64,000 bases of DNA from Coriobacteriaceae bacterium (GTDB lineage Bacteria > Actinomycetota > Coriobacteriia > Coriobacteriales > Coriobacteriaceae), in NCBI GenBank assembly GCA_902362275.1, contig CABIWB010000010.1, positions 12,429 to 76,428 of the forward strand, written 5' to 3'. A program made the translations under genes and the position numbers. Shown here piece after piece: positions 53,833-63,964 of the stretch. A model generated the notes under the pieces. That model was not told where the DNA came from and made no database searches. It was given only the letters and a program-made list of their open reading frames with translations. The stretch's first letter is position 1. Every line of letters starts with the position of its first letter.

Positions 53833-54525
53833 ATGGTCCTTAGGATCTTTAAAATCGTCTGGCCAGTGATGCTTACCTATGTTGCAATAGGCGCGCCGTG
53901 CGGAATGATCATGGGGCAGACGGGAATGGAGCCCTGGATGGTCTTTGCTCTGAGCAGCACGTTTGTGACGGGCAGCGGCCAGTTTATGATCTGCAATTTT
54001 TGGCTGGCGGGCGTACCGGCATCTTCGATTATCGCGAGCGTCGCCGCCATCTCCTCGCGCTTCGCTCTTTATTCGGCATCGATCGCACCCCATCTGGCGG
54101 GCGCCTCGAAGCGTCAGACGCTGGCTGTTGCCGCGACGCTCACCGAGGAGGCATACGGCATCTCGCTTGCCAAGCTGGTTGAGGGGGAGGATTGGGGCCC
54201 GCGCGAATCCTTCGTGCTCAACGTGATCCTCATCGCGACATGGGGCGCTTCGTGCACGATGGGTGCCATCGTCGGTGCCGTTGTCGATGTTCCCACCGCT
54301 ATTGCGAGTTTCGTCTGCACGTCGCTCTTTATCTGTCTACTCTTTTCGCAGCGGCTGTCGCGCGGCAATGTTGTCGCGGCGGTTTCGGGCGCGGTGTCCG
54401 TCGCCGTATGCAAGTTCTTGGGCCTCACGAATATTGCCGTGCCGGCAAGCGTCGTGGTCGGCATTGCCATTGCGCTGGCGTGCGATGCTGTATTAGACGG
54501 AAGAGGTGCCCGCGATGCCCGTTAA
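53833..54525 (+). CDS. azlC: AzlC-family branched-chain amino acid export protein
   Basis: 230 aa from the ATG at 53833, after GGGAG. A longer form beginning at GTG 53785 is open but has no ribosome site. Hydrophobic with about seven spans and the AzlC features GAPCGMIMGQTGM, TFVTGSGQFM and DAVLDGRGARD. With AzlD it exports branched-chain amino acids. azlD begins inside its last codons, the usual AzlCD coupling. Confidence 0.85.
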   Translation: MVLRIFKIVWPVMLTYVAIGAPCGMIMGQTGMEPWMVFALSSTFVTGSGQFMICNFWLAGVPASSIIASVAAISSRFALYSASIAPHLAGASKRQTLAVAATLTEEAYGISLAKLVEGEDWGPRESFVLNVILIATWGASCTMGAIVGAVVDVPTAIASFVCTSLFICLLFSQRLSRGNVVAAVSGAVSVAVCKFLGLTNIAVPASVVVGIAIALACDAVLDGRGARDAR

Positions 54526-54838
54526 CGAGTTCTTGGTTCTGTGGCTGTCGTCGTGGGCTGCTATCGCGTTCTTTCGCATCGCGCCGGCGTTTGCCTTGCG
54601 CGGGAGAACGCTATCGCCCCGCATTACCGAGGCCCTGGGTTATATCCCGCCCGCTGCCTTTGCCGCGCTGGTCGCCAACGACTTGGTGAGCCCCGGCGCG
54701 TTCGACGCGGGACCCTGGCCTGCCTTGGTTCCCTGGATTGCGGCTGCCGGCGTCGTGGCCGTGGCGGTCAAGACAAAATCGATGCTGTGGTGCTGTGTTT
54801 CGGGCATCGTGTTCTATATCGTTTTGAGCCTCATATAA
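54515..54838 (+). CDS. azlD: AzlD-family branched-chain amino acid export protein
   Basis: 107 aa from the ATG at 54515 (GTG at 54506 is possible). Three to four spans with AzlD features (FLVLWLSSWAAIAFFRIAPAF, LGYIPPAAFAALV, LPWIAAAGVVAVAV-like segment). It partners AzlC in export of branched-chain amino acids. Overlaps azlC by 11 bases. Confidence 0.83.
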   Translation: MPVNEFLVLWLSSWAAIAFFRIAPAFALRGRTLSPRITEALGYIPPAAFAALVANDLVSPGAFDAGPWPALVPWIAAAGVVAVAVKTKSMLWCCVSGIVFYIVLSLI

Positions 54839-54980
54839 GAGCGGGGCACGTTTAGCGTCCCTGTCCAACGAATCGAATTTCTCACCGAGCTGGTCTATTT
54901 CTTCTGGTACCATGGTCAAACTTTACTGTAGCAAAGCGTGACGTGGACTTTTGTACCCCGTCAACGGAAATGGGGGTTTC

Positions 54981-56003
54981 ATGGCACAGGAAGCAACCGC
55001 CAACGAGCAAAAGAAATTCAAGGTCCCGCGCATCCCGGGCGACATCATGATTTATCCGATGATCGTCGGTCTTTTGCTCAACACCTTCTGCCCGCAGGTT
55101 TTTGAGATCGGCGGATTCTTTACGGCTGCCTGCCGCGGTGGCTCCAATACCATCGTCGCCGCGATCCTGCTGTTTGTGGGCGCCGGCATCAGCTTTAAGT
55201 CCACGCCGGGCGCTATCAAGACCGGCATCGTCGTGCTGATTCCTAAGCTGGTCGTCGCAGCGGCTCTCGGCCTGGGCGTGGCATATTTCTTTAACGACAA
55301 CTTCCTGGGTCTGAGCTCCGTGTCTATCATCGGCGGCATCACGTTTTGCAACATGGCGCTCTATACGGGCATCATGGGCGAGTTCGGCGATGAGTCCGAG
55401 CAGGGCGCCGTCGGTATCCTATTCTTTACGGCTGGCCCCGCCGTCACGATGATCATCCTCGGTGTTTCCGGCCTCGCCAACATTCCCATTGGCACCATTA
55501 TCGGCTCCATCTTGCCACTCGTTATTGGCATGGTTCTGGGCAACCTGTTCCCGTTTATCAAGAACCTGCTGGTTCCCGGTGCCAATCCCGCGATTGCCGT
55601 CATCGGATTTCAGCTCGGTGCGTCCATGAGCCTGTCGAGCTTTATCACCGGCGGTATTTCCGGCATCTTGCTGGGCCTTGTCACGCTGTTTGTCGTCGGT
55701 CCCATCACCTTTGCGTTCGAGCGTCTGTGCGGCGGCAATGGCAAGGCCGCTGTGGCTTGCTCCACCATTGCCGGCACGGCTATGACCACACCGGTTGCCC
55801 TCGCCGAGATCGCACCGCGCTACGCCGAGCTTGCGCCCACCGCGTATGCGCAGATCGCCACCGCCGTCATCATCACGGCAATCATGGCCCCGATTCTGAC
55901 TGGCTGGGTCGATAAGAAGTTCTGCCACGGCGAAGAGGATCTGTCGGTCGAAGGCGTCGAGGCTATTGAGGAGGCCGTCGCGACCGACATCGACGGCGAG
56001 TAA
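54981..56003 (+). CDS. 2-keto-3-deoxygluconate permease (KdgT family)
   Basis: 340 aa from the ATG at 54981, after GGGGG. Ten hydrophobic segments with KdgT features KVPRIPGDIMIYPMIVGLLLNT, GAGISFKSTPGAIK and FGDESEQGAVGILFFTAGPA. It would import 2-keto-3-deoxygluconate, a pectin and uronate breakdown product, with protons. A soluble acidic tail (ATDIDGE) ends the protein. No other Kdg pathway gene is in this window. Confidence 0.85.
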   Translation: MAQEATANEQKKFKVPRIPGDIMIYPMIVGLLLNTFCPQVFEIGGFFTAACRGGSNTIVAAILLFVGAGISFKSTPGAIKTGIVVLIPKLVVAAALGLGVAYFFNDNFLGLSSVSIIGGITFCNMALYTGIMGEFGDESEQGAVGILFFTAGPAVTMIILGVSGLANIPIGTIIGSILPLVIGMVLGNLFPFIKNLLVPGANPAIAVIGFQLGASMSLSSFITGGISGILLGLVTLFVVGPITFAFERLCGGNGKAAVACSTIAGTAMTTPVALAEIAPRYAELAPTAYAQIATAVIITAIMAPILTGWVDKKFCHGEEDLSVEGVEAIEEAVATDIDGE

Positions 56004-56048
56004 CGGCCGTTACCGATAATTGATTCCGGCGTGCAGTTCGCGCCGTCC

Positions 56049-56092
56049 GAGCGCCCGAACGGAAACTGTTTTGCAGTGACGTTCGGGTGCTC
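56049..56092 (+). terminator. Hairpin after KdgT-type permease gene
   Basis: 12-base arms GAGCGCCCGAAC and GTTCGGGTGCTC pair with one G-U, with an inner ACTG/CAGT pairing, 45 bases past the stop. Confidence 0.55.
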
Positions 56093-56191
56093 TGCTATGA
56101 TTCCCTTTATCCCTGCGGAGAAAGGGGCGTTTGGCGCCTGGGCGCGACTCGGGCGATTCTGACCACTTGGATATTGAAGGGAGGGCGTCTA

Positions 56192-57336
56192 GTGGTTAAG
56201 GCACTCAAGATCGAGATATTCCTGCTATGCATGATTGTTCTTATCGGGCTTGCCGTACGAAGCCGTCGCTCCCTGTTCTCGAGCACTCAGCAGCTTTTGT
56301 TTAGCATGCTGGGCTACACGTCTGCTGCCTATATTTTCTTCGATATGATCTGGACGCTCTCGGACGGCGTGAACACTCCTGTAGGCATTACGGCCAACTG
56401 GATTCCCAACGCGGTCTCGTTTTCGCTGTTCGCCATCGCGTGCCTCATTTGGTTTTTCTATTCCGAGACGATGCAGGGCTCACGGCTCCTGACCACGCCC
56501 TACAGGGTGGTACTATTAACGTTGCCAACCGCATTGGTGGTCGTGCTGGCATTTACCAGCTGCTGGACGAACGCTATGTTCTATATCGATGCGCAGGGCG
56601 TATATCGTTGCGGCTTTGCTTATATGATCCAGCCCATCGTGAGCTACTGCTACGTCATATATACGCCCTTGCATGCCTTTATTCAGGCTCGAAAAGTCGA
56701 AAGCCTGCAAAAGAAAAGGCCATTTATCGCACCCTAGCCTTTTTTGCGGTTCCCGCTCTGGTGGGCGGTACCTTCCAGGTTTTGTTTTCGGTACCGGGCC
56801 TTTGCGTCGGTATAACGCTGAGCATCCAGCTGCTCTACATCATCTGCCAGGAGCAGCTGATCTCGACCGACCCGTTGACTGGCCTTAACAATCGCAACCG
56901 TTTTGAGACCTATATGCTTTCGCTGTTCTCGGGTACTGACCAGGCCAATGGTGTGTATCTGCTTATGATGGACGCTGACGGCTTTAAGCAGATTAACGAC
57001 CGGTATGGACATGTGGAGGGCGACCATGCCCTCCAGGTCGTATCTGCTACGCTCAAAGAGGTCTGTTTGGCGTCTGGTGGCTTTATCGCACGCTATGGCG
57101 GCGATGAGTTCGTGGTGCTCCAAAAGGCAGCGGCGGAGCAGGACGTCATAGACCTGTGTTCGGCGATTGACGACGAGCTCGCTCGTGCCGAGGTGCCGTA
57201 TGCATTGCGGATGTCCATCGGTTACGCGCGGGTCGGCGATAGCGTTGATACCTGGCAAGACTTACTTCGCGCTGCCGATGCGGAGCTCTACCGCGTCAAG
57301 GCCGAGAAAAAGAAAGCCGGCATCCAGATACGCTAG
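56192..57336 (+). pseudogene. Membrane diguanylate cyclase (GGDEF), one frameshift
   Basis: GTG start after GAAGGGAGG. The first part has six or seven spans (IEIFLLCMIVLIGLAV, LLFSMLGYTSAAYIFFD, and others). At 56714-56717 the run is AAAA where AAAAA is expected (LQKKKAIYRTLAFF). The second part is a GGDEF domain: STDPLTGLNNRNRFETY, LMMDADGFKQINDRYGH, and RYGGDEFVVLQ. Repaired length is about 381 aa. A working copy would make cyclic di-GMP in response to a signal at the membrane; as written the enzyme domain is cut off. Confidence 0.82.
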
Positions 57337-57435
57337 GAAAAGGGTCGCACGCTTGCGTGCGTGGCGGCCCTCAGCTCATCGATGTATTCCATTAAGCTAA
57401 AGTGTGCGAATGCCCTCCCTAAAAAGGTGAGCTCG

Positions 57436-58371
57436 CTAGGCTTTTTTGGGTTTGTTGACGATGATGATGCCGCCGCAGACCAACAGCAGGGCAACGATGA
57501 CGGTAACGGGGCTCGTGCCCGCGCCTTCGCCGAGCAGCAGCGCGCTCAGCAGCACGCCAAAGACCGGGTTCATAAACCCAAAGATCGAGACGCGGCTGAC
57601 GGGGTTGACGGCAAGCAGGCGCGACCATAGCGAGTAGGCGACCGCGGAGATAAGCGCCATGTAGATGATGAGCGCGATGGCAGGGACAATCGCCGTGGGG
57701 GAGAGCGCACCGCCCATCAAAAAGCCGATGGCGGTGAGGACCAGGCCGCCGACTAAAAACTGCCACCCGGCAAGCAAGACGCCGTCGTGCTCGCGGGAGA
57801 AGATGCCAATCAGGCAGGTCGAAAGGGCACCCGCGACGGTGGAGGCTAGGATAAAGCCCTCGCCGTCGAGCGTAAAGCCAAAGTTGCCGTCCGCGTCCGA
57901 AAGGTTGACGAGCGCGACGCCGGTAAAGCCCAGCATACAGCCAAGCACCTTGGCTGTATCGAGCTTCTCGGTGCGAAACGCCAAGGCGGCAAAGAGGATT
58001 GCGAGGAAGTTGGCGCTGGCCTCGATGATGGAACTCGACATGGCGCTGGCGCGCGAGAGTCCCAGGTAGAAAAAGAAGTACTGCCCGATGGTCTGAAAGA
58101 GCGACAAGATAAAGATGGGCTTGATGTCGCGAGCCTGCGGTATGAGGGGGCGGCGTTGGGCCGCGCTCATCCCAACGATAACCAGGGCGCCGGCAAGCGT
58201 AAAGCGCAAACCTGCAAAGAGCAGCTGCGAGGCGCTATCGTGCGCCGGGATACCAAAGAGTGCGTAGCCGATCTTGATGCAGGGAAAGGCCGATCCCCAG
58301 AGTGCACAGCAAACAAGACAGCCCAGGATGAGTCCGGGCAGGGTGGCGAGATACGGCTTGCGGCTTTCCAT
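57436..58371 (-). CDS. EamA/DMT-family transporter
   Basis: 311 aa from the ATG at 58371, after AGGAAGGAC (a 14-residue extension to 58413 is unlikely). Ten spans in two EamA halves: LVCCALWGSAFPCIKIGY, YFFFYLGLSRASAMSSSIIEAS, and VFGVLLSALLLGE in the second. It probably exports a small metabolite. The end faces the broken GGDEF gene, with a small CGCACGC-TT-GCGTGCG hairpin (57346-57361) between. Confidence 0.83.
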   Translation of the reverse strand: MESRKPYLATLPGLILGCLVCCALWGSAFPCIKIGYALFGIPAHDSASQLLFAGLRFTLAGALVIVGMSAAQRRPLIPQARDIKPIFILSLFQTIGQYFFFYLGLSRASAMSSSIIEASANFLAILFAALAFRTEKLDTAKVLGCMLGFTGVALVNLSDADGNFGFTLDGEGFILASTVAGALSTCLIGIFSREHDGVLLAGWQFLVGGLVLTAIGFLMGGALSPTAIVPAIALIIYMALISAVAYSLWSRLLAVNPVSRVSIFGFMNPVFGVLLSALLLGEGAGTSPVTVIVALLLVCGGIIIVNKPKKA

Positions 58372-58405
58372 GATGTCCTTCCTACATGCGCGAAGCAAAA
58401 AAGAA

Positions 58406-58432
58406 CCCGCCACCGGGCGTGCCGGTGGCGGG
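58406..58432 (-). terminator. Terminator of purL
   Basis: 11-bp arms CCCGCCACCGG and CCGGTGGCGGG; on the minus strand TTCTTTTTTGC follows. It lies between purL and the same-strand DMT gene. Confidence 0.85.
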
Positions 58433-58470
58433 TGTTGTTACCCGAAGGGATTGTACCCGATGGGAAAGCT

Positions 58471-61400
58471 TTAGGCGAAGTAGGCCACGCCGCTCTCAAA
58501 GATCGGCATGAACTTATCGCCGGGGACATGCTCGGGCACGTTGCGGTACAGGTTGTCGCCGCGACGCTCGGCATGGCCCATCTTGCCCAGAACGCGGCCG
58601 TCGGGGCTCGTGATGCCCTCGATGGCGAGTGCGGAGCCGTTGGGGTTGACGGAAAGATCCATGCTGGGCTTGCCGTCCTCGCCCACGTACTGCGTGGCGA
58701 CCTGGCCGTTGGCGATCAGCTGGGCGAGCACTTCGTCATTGGCGACAAAGCGGCCCTCGCCGTGGCTGATGGCGACGGTGTAGGGGTCGTCCAGGCTGCA
58801 CTGCGACAGCCACGGGGACAAGTTGGACGAGATGCGGGTGCGCACCAGACGGCTCTGGTGGCGACCGATGGTGTTGAACGTCAACGTGGGCGCATCGGGC
58901 GTGGCGTCGACGATGTCGCCGTAGGGCACCAGGCCGAGCTTGATCAGGGCCTGGAAGCCGTTGCAGATGCCCAGCATCAGGCCATCGCGGGCCTTGAGCA
59001 GGTCGCGGACTGCCTCGGTGACCTCGGGAGCGCGGAAGAACGCCGTGATGAACTTGGCGGAGCCGTCGGGCTCGTCGCCGCCCGAGAAGCCGCCGGGGAT
59101 CATGACGATCTGGCTTGCGCGGATGCGGCGGGCAAGCTCGTGGGTGCTCTCGGCGACGGCCTCGGGCGTGAGGTTGTTGATCACGAAGGTGTCGGCTTCG
59201 GCGCCGGCGGCGCGGAAGGCGCGGGCGCTATCGTACTCGCAGTTGTTGCCGGGGAACACGGGGATAACCACGCGCGGGCGGGCGATCTTGGCGCCGCCGT
59301 ACACGTGGATGTCCTTGGCGCGGAAGTCGATGGTCTCGACCTCGGGGGTCTCGTCGGCGCTGCGGTAGGCAAAGACGCCCTCGATGCCGCTCTCCCAGGC
59401 CTCCTGGAGCTCGGAGAGCTCGATGACTTCGGAGCCGGTGTCGATGACATAGCCCTCGACGGTGGTGCCCAGGGGCTCGACGACAACGCCGTCGGCGACC
59501 TCGGGCAGCTCGGCATCCTCGGCGAGCTCGACGATAAAGCTGCCGTAGAGCGGGGTGAAGAGGCTCTCCACGTCTACATCCTCGGCAAGCTCGATACCGA
59601 TCTGGTTACCGACGCACATCTTAAAGAGGCTCTCGGCGCCGCAGCCGTAGCCGGGCGTGGAGATGGCCAGGGCGTTGCCGGTAGCAGTGAGCGCCTCGAC
59701 GGCGTCAAACGCGGCGAGCAGCTGCTGAGCGTCGGGGCGGTAGTCCTCGCCATAGGTGGCGGGGGCGATGCGGACGACGCGGTGCGTGAGGCCCTTGAAC
59801 TCGGGCGAGACGGCGCGGGCGGCCTTGCCCACGGCGACGGCGAAACTGATCAGGGTCGGCGGAACGTTGAGCTCGCCGGCCTCGTCCTCAAACGAACCGC
59901 TCATGGAGTCCTTGCCGCCGATGGCGCCGGCACCCAGGTCGACTTGGGCCATGAGGGCGCCCAGGACGGCTGCCGTGGGCTTGCCCCAGCGCTCGGCCTC
60001 GGTGCGCAGACGCTCGAAGTACTCCTGGAAGGAGAGATAGGCGCGCTTGTGCTCAAAGCCGGCAGCCACGAGCTTGGCGATGGACTCGACCACGGACAGG
60101 TAGGCGCCCGCAAACTGGTCGGCCTCCATCAGATAGGGGTTGAAGCCCCATGCCATGGCACTCGCCGTGGTGGTCTCGCCGTCCACGGGGAACTTGGCGA
60201 CCATGGCAGAGCTCGGGGTGAGCTGCGTCTTGCCGCCAAAGGGCATGAGCACGGTCGCGGCGCCGATGGTGGAGTCGAAGCGCTCGGAAAGGCCCTTGTT
60301 GGAAGCGACGTTGAGGTCGGTGACAAGCGAGGTCATGCGCTCGGCGAGCGTGGTGCCGGCCCAGCTGGGCTGCCACACGCTACGGGCGCACACGTGGGCG
60401 ACCTGGTGCTTGGGTGCGCCGTTGGAGTTGAGGAACTCGCGGGACAGGTCGACGATGGCGACGCCGTTCCAGGCCATGCGCATGCGCGGCTCGGCGGTAA
60501 CCTCGGCGATAACGGTAGCCTCCAGGTTTTCCTCGGCGGCGTAGCCCATGAACTCCTCGACGTCACCGTCGGCGACGGCGCAAGCCATGCGCTCCTGGGA
60601 CTCGGAGATAGCGAGCTCGGTGCCGTCCAGGCCGTCGTACTTCTTGGTCACGGTATCAAGGTCGACATACAGGCCGTCGGCAAGCTCGCCCACGGCGACC
60701 GAGACACCGCCGGCGCCAAAGTCGTTGCAGCGCTTGATCAGACGGCAGGCATCGCCGCGGCGGAACAGGCGCTGCAGCTTGCGCTCGACCGGGGCGTTGC
60801 CCTTCTGGACCTCGGCACCCGAGGTCTCGATGGACTCGGTGTTCTGGGTCTTGGAGGAGCCGGTGGCGCCACCGATGCCATCACGGCCGGTGCGGCCGCC
60901 CAGCAGGATGATCTTGTCGGTGGGGGCGGGGCACTCGCGACGAACGTGGTTTGCCGGGGTAGCGCCCACGACGGCGCCAACCTCCATGCGCTTGGCCACG
61001 TAACCGGGGTGATAGAGCTCGTTGACCTGGCCGGTGGCAAGTCCGATCTGGTTGCCGTAGCTGGAGTAGCCGGCGGCGGCGGTGGTCACGAGCTTGCGCT
61101 GCGGCAGCTTGCCCTCGAGCGTCTCGGACACGGGGACGGTGGGGTCGCCGGCGCCGGTGACGCGCATGGCCTGATACACATAGCTGCGGCCCGAGAGCGG
61201 GTCGCGGATGGCGCCGCCCACGCAGGTGGCGGCACCGCCGAAGGGTTCGATCTCGGTCGGGTGGTTATGGGTCTCGTTCTTAAAGAGGAACAGCCAGTCC
61301 TGGTCCTCGCCATCGACATCGACCTTCACCTTGACGGTGCAGGCGTTGATCTCCTCGGACTCGTCGACATCGGTCATGACACCGGTCTTCTTAAGGTACT

Positions 61401-62217
61401 TAGCGCCGATGGTGCCCATGTCCATGAGGCAGACGGGCTTGGCGTCGCGGCCGAGTTCGTGGCGCATCTCCATGTAGCGGTCGAAGGCCTGCTGCACCAC
61501 GGCGTCGTCGATCGTCACGTCATCCAGGACGGTGCCGAAGGTGGTGTGGCGGCAGTGGTCGGACCAATAGGTGTCGATCACGCGGATCTCGGTGATGGTG
61601 GGGTCGCGGTCCTCATCGCGGAAGTACTGCTGGCAGAAGGCGATGTCCGCCTCGTCCATGGCAAGGCCGCGCTCGGAAATAAAGGCGGCAAGGCCGGCCT
61701 CGTCGAGCTCGCGGAAACCGTCGAGCACCTCGACGGGCTGGGGCTCGGGGGTCTCCATGTACAGCGTCTCGGGCAGGTCGAGCGAGGCGATGCGCGCCTC
61801 GACGGGGTTCACCACGTAGTGCTTGATGGCATCGATGGCGGCCTCGTCCAGAGCGCCCGAGATCATATAGACCTTGGCGGAGCGCACGGCGGGGCGCTCG
61901 CCCTGGCTGATGAGCTGCACGCACTCGCTGGCGGAGTCGGCGCGCTGGTCAAACTGGCCAGGCAGGAATTCGACGGCAAAGACGGCGCCATCGCTTGCGG
62001 GGAGCTCGTCGTAGGTCACATCGACCTGGGGCTCGCTAAAGACGGTCGGCACGCAGGAGCGGAAAAGCTCCTCGTCGATGCCCTCGATGTCGTAGCGGTT
62101 GATGATCCTCAGGGCCTCGATGCCCTTGATGCCGAGAATTTCGGTCAGCTCGCCCTTGAGCTGCTGAGCCTCGACGTCGAACCCGGGTTTCTTCTCCACG
62201 TAGATACGAGAGACCAT
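58471..62217 (-). CDS. purL: Phosphoribosylformylglycinamidine synthase, single-chain
   Basis: 1248 aa, combining in one chain the synthetase and glutaminase parts (PurLSQ fused form). N-terminal PurS-like region (SRIYVEKKPGFDVEA), ATP-binding halves (NETHNHPTEIEPFGGAATC; GGRTGRDGIGGATGSSK), and the C-terminal class I glutaminase with VVIPVFPGNNCEYDSA, the nucleophile in LMLGICNGFQALI, and a late His (ISHGEGRF). It catalyses the fourth step of purine synthesis, FGAR to FGAM. AAGGCAGGAACCA lies ahead of the ATG. It is divergent from the antiporter gene. Confidence 0.93.
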   Translation of the reverse strand: MVSRIYVEKKPGFDVEAQQLKGELTEILGIKGIEALRIINRYDIEGIDEELFRSCVPTVFSEPQVDVTYDELPASDGAVFAVEFLPGQFDQRADSASECVQLISQGERPAVRSAKVYMISGALDEAAIDAIKHYVVNPVEARIASLDLPETLYMETPEPQPVEVLDGFRELDEAGLAAFISERGLAMDEADIAFCQQYFRDEDRDPTITEIRVIDTYWSDHCRHTTFGTVLDDVTIDDAVVQQAFDRYMEMRHELGRDAKPVCLMDMGTIGAKYLKKTGVMTDVDESEEINACTVKVKVDVDGEDQDWLFLFKNETHNHPTEIEPFGGAATCVGGAIRDPLSGRSYVYQAMRVTGAGDPTVPVSETLEGKLPQRKLVTTAAAGYSSYGNQIGLATGQVNELYHPGYVAKRMEVGAVVGATPANHVRRECPAPTDKIILLGGRTGRDGIGGATGSSKTQNTESIETSGAEVQKGNAPVERKLQRLFRRGDACRLIKRCNDFGAGGVSVAVGELADGLYVDLDTVTKKYDGLDGTELAISESQERMACAVADGDVEEFMGYAAEENLEATVIAEVTAEPRMRMAWNGVAIVDLSREFLNSNGAPKHQVAHVCARSVWQPSWAGTTLAERMTSLVTDLNVASNKGLSERFDSTIGAATVLMPFGGKTQLTPSSAMVAKFPVDGETTTASAMAWGFNPYLMEADQFAGAYLSVVESIAKLVAAGFEHKRAYLSFQEYFERLRTEAERWGKPTAAVLGALMAQVDLGAGAIGGKDSMSGSFEDEAGELNVPPTLISFAVAVGKAARAVSPEFKGLTHRVVRIAPATYGEDYRPDAQQLLAAFDAVEALTATGNALAISTPGYGCGAESLFKMCVGNQIGIELAEDVDVESLFTPLYGSFIVELAEDAELPEVADGVVVEPLGTTVEGYVIDTGSEVIELSELQEAWESGIEGVFAYRSADETPEVETIDFRAKDIHVYGGAKIARPRVVIPVFPGNNCEYDSARAFRAAGAEADTFVINNLTPEAVAESTHELARRIRASQIVMIPGGFSGGDEPDGSAKFITAFFRAPEVTEAVRDLLKARDGLMLGICNGFQALIKLGLVPYGDIVDATPDAPTLTFNTIGRHQSRLVRTRISSNLSPWLSQCSLDDPYTVAISHGEGRFVANDEVLAQLIANGQVATQYVGEDGKPSMDLSVNPNGSALAIEGITSPDGRVLGKMGHAERRGDNLYRNVPEHVPGDKFMPIFESGVAYFA

Positions 62218-62401
62218 TGGTTCCTGCCTTCCTGATCGGTTGGGCGTACGGTACGGTATGCGGCAGCGGTCGGTTTACGGGGCAAGCCTCGCGGTCGCCT
62301 TGAGCCACATGTTTGTAAACCTCACTATGATACGACAGCTCGCGGCGCGTTGAGGACGGCGAGGGTGCTACAGTGAAGCGCAAACAAGAGAAAGGCATCA
62401 C

Positions 62402-63964
62402 ATGGCATTCGTTTCGCTCGCCATCATCGCGCTCGTGGCCTTTGCAAGCCCCTTCATCGCCTCGGCGATTCCTGGAAAACCCGTTCCCGAGACGGTCTTT
62501 TTGCTCGTGATCGGCGCGGTGTTGGGACCTCATATGCTCGGTGTCATCCATGTAGACGCCGAGGTCTCGCTTGTATCCGAGCTCGGTCTGGCCTTTTTGT
62601 TCCTGCTTGCCGGCTTTGAGATCGACCCCAAGAGCATCACGGGCGTCGAGGGGCGCTACGGCTTGGCGACGTGGGTCGTCACGTTTGGTATCGCCTGGCT
62701 TGCCGTGCGCTTTACCCCGTGGTTCTCGGTCAGTCATTTCGACGGTATCGCCGTGACGCTTGCCCTCACTTCGACGGCGCTCGGCACGCTCGTGCCCATC
62801 ATGCGTGAGCGTTCGCTGACCGGAACGCGCGTAGGCGACTCGATCCTCGCGTATGGCACCTGGGGCGAACTTGGGCCCGTGCTTGCTATGTCGGTGCTGC
62901 TGTCTGCCCGCACCGGTATCCAGACGCTCGTAATCCTTGGCTTGTTTGCGGTGGTTTGCGTGTTGCTGGCCGTGGTCCCAAGCCGCTCCAAGCGCGTCGG
63001 CAGCCGCTTCTTTGCGTTTGTCGAGGAACGCGCCGATACCACGTCGCAGACCTTCGTGCGCCTGACGGTGCTCATCCTGGTCACGCTCGTGGCGTTCTCG
63101 GCCGTCTTTGATCTCGATATCGTGTTGGGTTCTTTTGCCGCCGGCTTTGTCCTGCGCTATATCATCCCCGAGGGCAACCATACGCTCGAGACCAAGCTCG
63201 ACGGCCTGGTCTACGGCTTTTTGATTCCGGTGTTCTTTACCGTATCGGGCGCAAAGATCGACCTGACGGCCGTGGCGTCGCGCCCGGGTCTGCTCGCGGG
63301 CTTTATCGTGGCGTTGCTGATCATTCGCGCCGTGCCCATTCTCATCTCTATGAGCATTTGTCCTGCGACGCGCGATGTGTCGGCGTATGGTCGCATTACC
63401 GTGGTCCTGTACTGCACCACGGCCCTGCCGATCATCGTTGCCGTGACGAGCGTTGCCGTCAACGCGGGCGCGCTGTCGCAAGATATTGCATCGGTCATGG
63501 TTGCCGCCGGTGCCATCACGGTGTTCTTGATGCCATTGCTCGCGCAGCTCTTCTACCGCGTGGTGGATGCTGCGCCGGTCTCCGCCGTGGCAGAGGTTGC
63601 CGAGCATCCATCCGATGCGCTCGACATCCTGCGCGCCCACCACGACCTAGCGAGCTTGCTCGCGCGCGAGCATGAGCTGCTGACTTCGCATGGCCATGGT
63701 CGCGTATTCGAGGGCCTGCCTACGCTCGATGCGATTGCCGAGCGTCTTTCCGCCGAGGCGGCGAGCGGCCACATCGATGCCCGCATCGTGGACGCGGCGC
63801 ACCTGCTTGCCGATAAGACCTATGGAGACGAGGTCGACCCGTCCGAGCTGACTCCGCGCGAGCGTCGCCGCCTGGAGCGCGCCAAGCTCGCCGTGCGCGA
63901 ATACCGCCGCCGCATGCTGGAGCTCTATGCAAGAGAAGAAGCCGAGGACGACGACGGCAGGTAG
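62402..63964 (+). CDS. CPA2-type cation/proton antiporter (Kef-like)
   Basis: 520 aa, GAGAAAGG before the ATG. About 12 spans with Kef/CPA2 features: LLVIGAVLGPHMLG, LGLAFLFLLAGFEIDPKS, SFAAGFVLRYIIPEG and KLDGLVYGFLIPVFFTVSGAKID. The last 130 residues are soluble and charged, ending EEAEDDDGR; no TrkA-N domain is present. It would exchange sodium or potassium for protons. The 184-base gap to the divergent purL gene holds both start regions and no strong repeat. Confidence 0.85.
   Translation: MAFVSLAIIALVAFASPFIASAIPGKPVPETVFLLVIGAVLGPHMLGVIHVDAEVSLVSELGLAFLFLLAGFEIDPKSITGVEGRYGLATWVVTFGIAWLAVRFTPWFSVSHFDGIAVTLALTSTALGTLVPIMRERSLTGTRVGDSILAYGTWGELGPVLAMSVLLSARTGIQTLVILGLFAVVCVLLAVVPSRSKRVGSRFFAFVEERADTTSQTFVRLTVLILVTLVAFSAVFDLDIVLGSFAAGFVLRYIIPEGNHTLETKLDGLVYGFLIPVFFTVSGAKIDLTAVASRPGLLAGFIVALLIIRAVPILISMSICPATRDVSAYGRITVVLYCTTALPIIVAVTSVAVNAGALSQDIASVMVAAGAITVFLMPLLAQLFYRVVDAAPVSAVAEVAEHPSDALDILRAHHDLASLLAREHELLTSHGHGRVFEGLPTLDAIAERLSAEAASGHIDARIVDAAHLLADKTYGDEVDPSELTPRERRRLERAKLAVREYRRRMLELYAREEAEDDDGR

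Noticed and set aside
58156..62235. A 1359-codon open frame on the plus strand opposite purL
   Set aside because: It is the antisense shadow of a high-GC gene; its product is Gly/Ala/Leu/Val/Asp-rich with no family features, and purL explains the DNA.
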